Shown here: in pieces, positions 4,628 through 5,630 of the stretch
Numbering within the stretch: position 1 is the first letter of the stretch
How the letters are laid out: each line of letters begins with the position of its first letter
Source: Pseudobdellovibrionaceae bacterium
Lineage (GTDB): Bacteria; Bdellovibrionota; Bdellovibrionia; Bdellovibrionales; JAMPXM01
Direction: 5' to 3'
Assembly: GCA_913774795.1 (NCBI GenBank)
Contig: CAJYIL010000347.1
Coordinates: 1 to 5,630, forward strand
DNA: 5,630 nucleotides
Made by a program: the position numbers and the translations under genes
Notes under the pieces: model-generated
What the model saw: only the letters and a program-made list of their open reading frames with translations
Told to the model about the DNA's origin: nothing
Databases searched by the model: none

Positions 4628-5541
4628 TCATGCGCCTGAAGCGTCGTCAAACGCACGTTCCCGGAGACTGAACGTAAGCGGAGTTCGCCTCCGCCCGCGC
4701 CGAGCACCCCCTCCAGCGCCCCTTTCGATTGAAGCGACTTCTGAAGAGTGAGTGAGCTCGACGCTTCACCGGTCACGCTTGAGAGCGAAATGCGGACTGA
4801 TGACTTATCGGGAACAGTCACATCGATGCGTCCTGACACCGACTGCACATTGATCTTAGGCTGAATGGCAGTTTCGATATTCTGGAACGTGACCGTTGCA
4901 TCCGCGGAAGTCAGATCAAGATCAAATTCAAAAGTCGATCCGGAGTAAGATACATCTCCACTCACGCCCTTGAGTCGAGCCACGTGAATCTCACCGCCGG
5001 TTGCTTGCAGTTCGCCGGAGACACTTGTCCAGGACAGCTCGCCAAGCGAGAGCGACTCGAGCGTCACGTCGCCTGAAACCGTTTCGATCGTCAGGCCACC
5101 TGAAAACTGGCGCGGAAGCACAACGGTGAGCGACGCATTTCGGTTTTCGTCATCAAACGCAAAACGCCACGGCGATCTCGAGAGCCCCTCATCGACTTCA
5201 ATCTTGAGCGCAGTCGGTTCTTTTGTCAGTTTTAACGGCTCACTCGACGTCTTTACAAACTGACCCTCAAGCGTCAGCGAAAGATCGTTCATGGCCTCGT
5301 TTCGGCGAACGATGATGTTTGCCGCGGTCGTTTGGACACGAAGTTTTTGAATACCGTCGAGAGAGGAGGCCCGCTCGATTTTGCGCGCGTCTCGCTCAGG
5401 CCTTAAAGCCCGCCCGAGAACCGCCAAGTTCGAGCGCGGGAACTCTCGAGTCTGCGAGATCGTGACGCCCGCCGCGACCGCAAGTGAAACAATGAAGATC
5501 GAAAGCCAGACCAACCAGAGACGCTTTTCAATTCGGCTCAT
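4624..5541 (-). CDS. DUF4097-family membrane-anchored beta-repeat protein
   Basis: With the start at 5541 the product has 305 residues: a short basic N-terminus (MSRIEKR), one membrane segment at about 8-29, a linker, and an extracytoplasmic beta-rich region from about residue 64 to the end. That region carries a recurring V-[ST]-G-[DERN] turn at about residues 155, 174, 193, 235, 256 and 292 (SVSGD/E/R/N-like), each followed by alternating hydrophobic residues. This is the mark of DUF4097, a 'putative adhesin' beta-helix-like family. Its biochemical role is unknown; related proteins occur in envelope-stress loci of Firmicutes. A longer in-frame reading from the ATG at 5586 adds 15 residues, but that ATG has GGAG touching it. 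The ATG at 5541 has GCGGAG eight bases upstream and forms an ATGA overlap with the upstream gene's stop, so I prefer it. The stop overlaps that of the small plus-strand ORF. Confidence 0.82.
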   Translation of the reverse strand: MSRIEKRLWLVWLSIFIVSLAVAAGVTISQTREFPRSNLAVLGRALRPERDARKIERASSLDGIQKLRVQTTAANIIVRRNEAMNDLSLTLEGQFVKTSSEPLKLTKEPTALKIEVDEGLSRSPWRFAFDDENRNASLTVVLPRQFSGGLTIETVSGDVTLESLSLGELSWTSVSGELQATGGEIHVARLKGVSGDVSYSGSTFEFDLDLTSADATVTFQNIETAIQPKINVQSVSGRIDVTVPDKSSVRISLSSVTGEASSSLTLQKSLQSKGALEGVLGAGGGELRLRSVSGNVRLTTLQAHD

Positions 5542-5630
5542 CGGCGGGGCTCCGCTCTCAGAAATGCGATGTTCCAGGCGAGCCATCTCCAGACCGCCCA
5601 GCCCAAAAGACGCGAAAGAAGCATCATCAG
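5538..5630 (-). CDS. C-terminal fragment of an unidentified, probably membrane-bound protein
   Basis: Reading the minus strand from 5630 gives 30 codons and then TGA at 5540-5538. The residues run LMMLLSRLLGWAVWRWLAWN and on to a basic end, AEPRR. The stretch is rich in Leu, Trp and Ala with scattered Arg, like a membrane or amphipathic helix near a C-terminus. The frame differs from that of the DUF4097-type gene, and its TGA shares ATGA with that gene's ATG, the usual layout of a translationally coupled pair. Most of the gene lies outside the window. In Firmicutes, DUF4097 genes often follow small membrane regulators, but nothing visible here identifies the family. Confidence 0.6.
   Translation of the reverse strand: MMMLLSRLLGWAVWRWLAWNIAFLRAEPRR
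5550..5555 (-). promoter_or_regulatory. Shine-Dalgarno site that decides the DUF4097-type gene start
   Basis: The plus-strand CTCCGC reads GCGGAG on the minus strand, eight bases before the ATG at 5541. The alternative ATG at 5586 has GGAG with no spacer. The site lies inside the last codons of the upstream gene, as expected for a coupled pair. Confidence 0.6.

Noticed and set aside
5542..5586. 15-residue N-terminal extension of the DUF4097-type protein
   Set aside because: The ATG at 5586 has no spacer from its GGAG, and the stretch overlaps the end of an upstream gene in another frame. The ATG at 5541 has a better ribosome site and an ATGA overlap.
1..5630. tRNA, rRNA, CRISPR array, insertion sequence or phage genes
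   Set aside because: No cloverleaf or rRNA-like sequence, no regularly spaced repeats, no transposase or integrase motifs and no long terminal repeats were seen on either strand.

Overview
The window looks like one end of a draft or metagenome contig from a Gram-negative bacterium, most likely a Bdellovibrionota (Bdellovibrio-like) or related 'delta' lineage. The reasons are several exported envelope proteins, an OmpA-type protein whose mature N-terminus (NFNPTTSGLDFVTVQSSETL) resembles Bdellovibrio-type OmpA proteins as I remember them, and a zinc-finger protein ending in a bacterial histone fold. The taxonomic call is an inference from protein style and moderate GC, not from a marker gene. 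The first 20 bases are Illumina adapter, not genome.

Layout. Bases 21-170 (minus) hold the first 50 codons of an exported, probably outer-membrane protein cut by the contig end. Bases 171-311 are a divergent intergenic region with three short inverted repeats. Plus-strand genes follow. The first is an OmpA-family barrel/peptidoglycan-binding protein (312-1700). Eleven bases later comes a 202-aa protein joining a Cys/His zinc-finger-like domain to an alpha3-truncated histone fold (1712-2320). After a 131-bp gap with an 8-bp inverted repeat comes a NagZ-like glycoside hydrolase family 3 lipoprotein (2452-3861). Its stop overlaps the GTG start of an exported YkuD-type L,D-transpeptidase (3858-4409). 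A 49-codon single-pass membrane ORF (4478-4627) ends tail-to-tail with a minus-strand DUF4097-type beta-repeat membrane protein (4624-5541). Their two stop codons share one TTAA. That protein is coupled by an ATGA overlap to an upstream gene of which only the last 30 codons are present (5538-5630).

How the genes fit together. Most of the window concerns the envelope: an OmpA protein tying outer membrane to peptidoglycan, a lipoprotein that probably removes GlcNAc from wall fragments, an enzyme that probably remodels wall cross-links, and a DUF4097 protein of a family often linked to envelope stress. The GH3/L,D-transpeptidase pair is a tight translationally coupled unit. The zinc-finger/histone protein is the outlier. 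It should act on nucleic acid in the cytoplasm yet shares a transcription unit with the OmpA gene, and it is the most interesting item here. Such zinc-finger (ZZ-type) histones have been described in surveys of prokaryotic histones, so the class is not wholly new, but as far as I know its function is not established.
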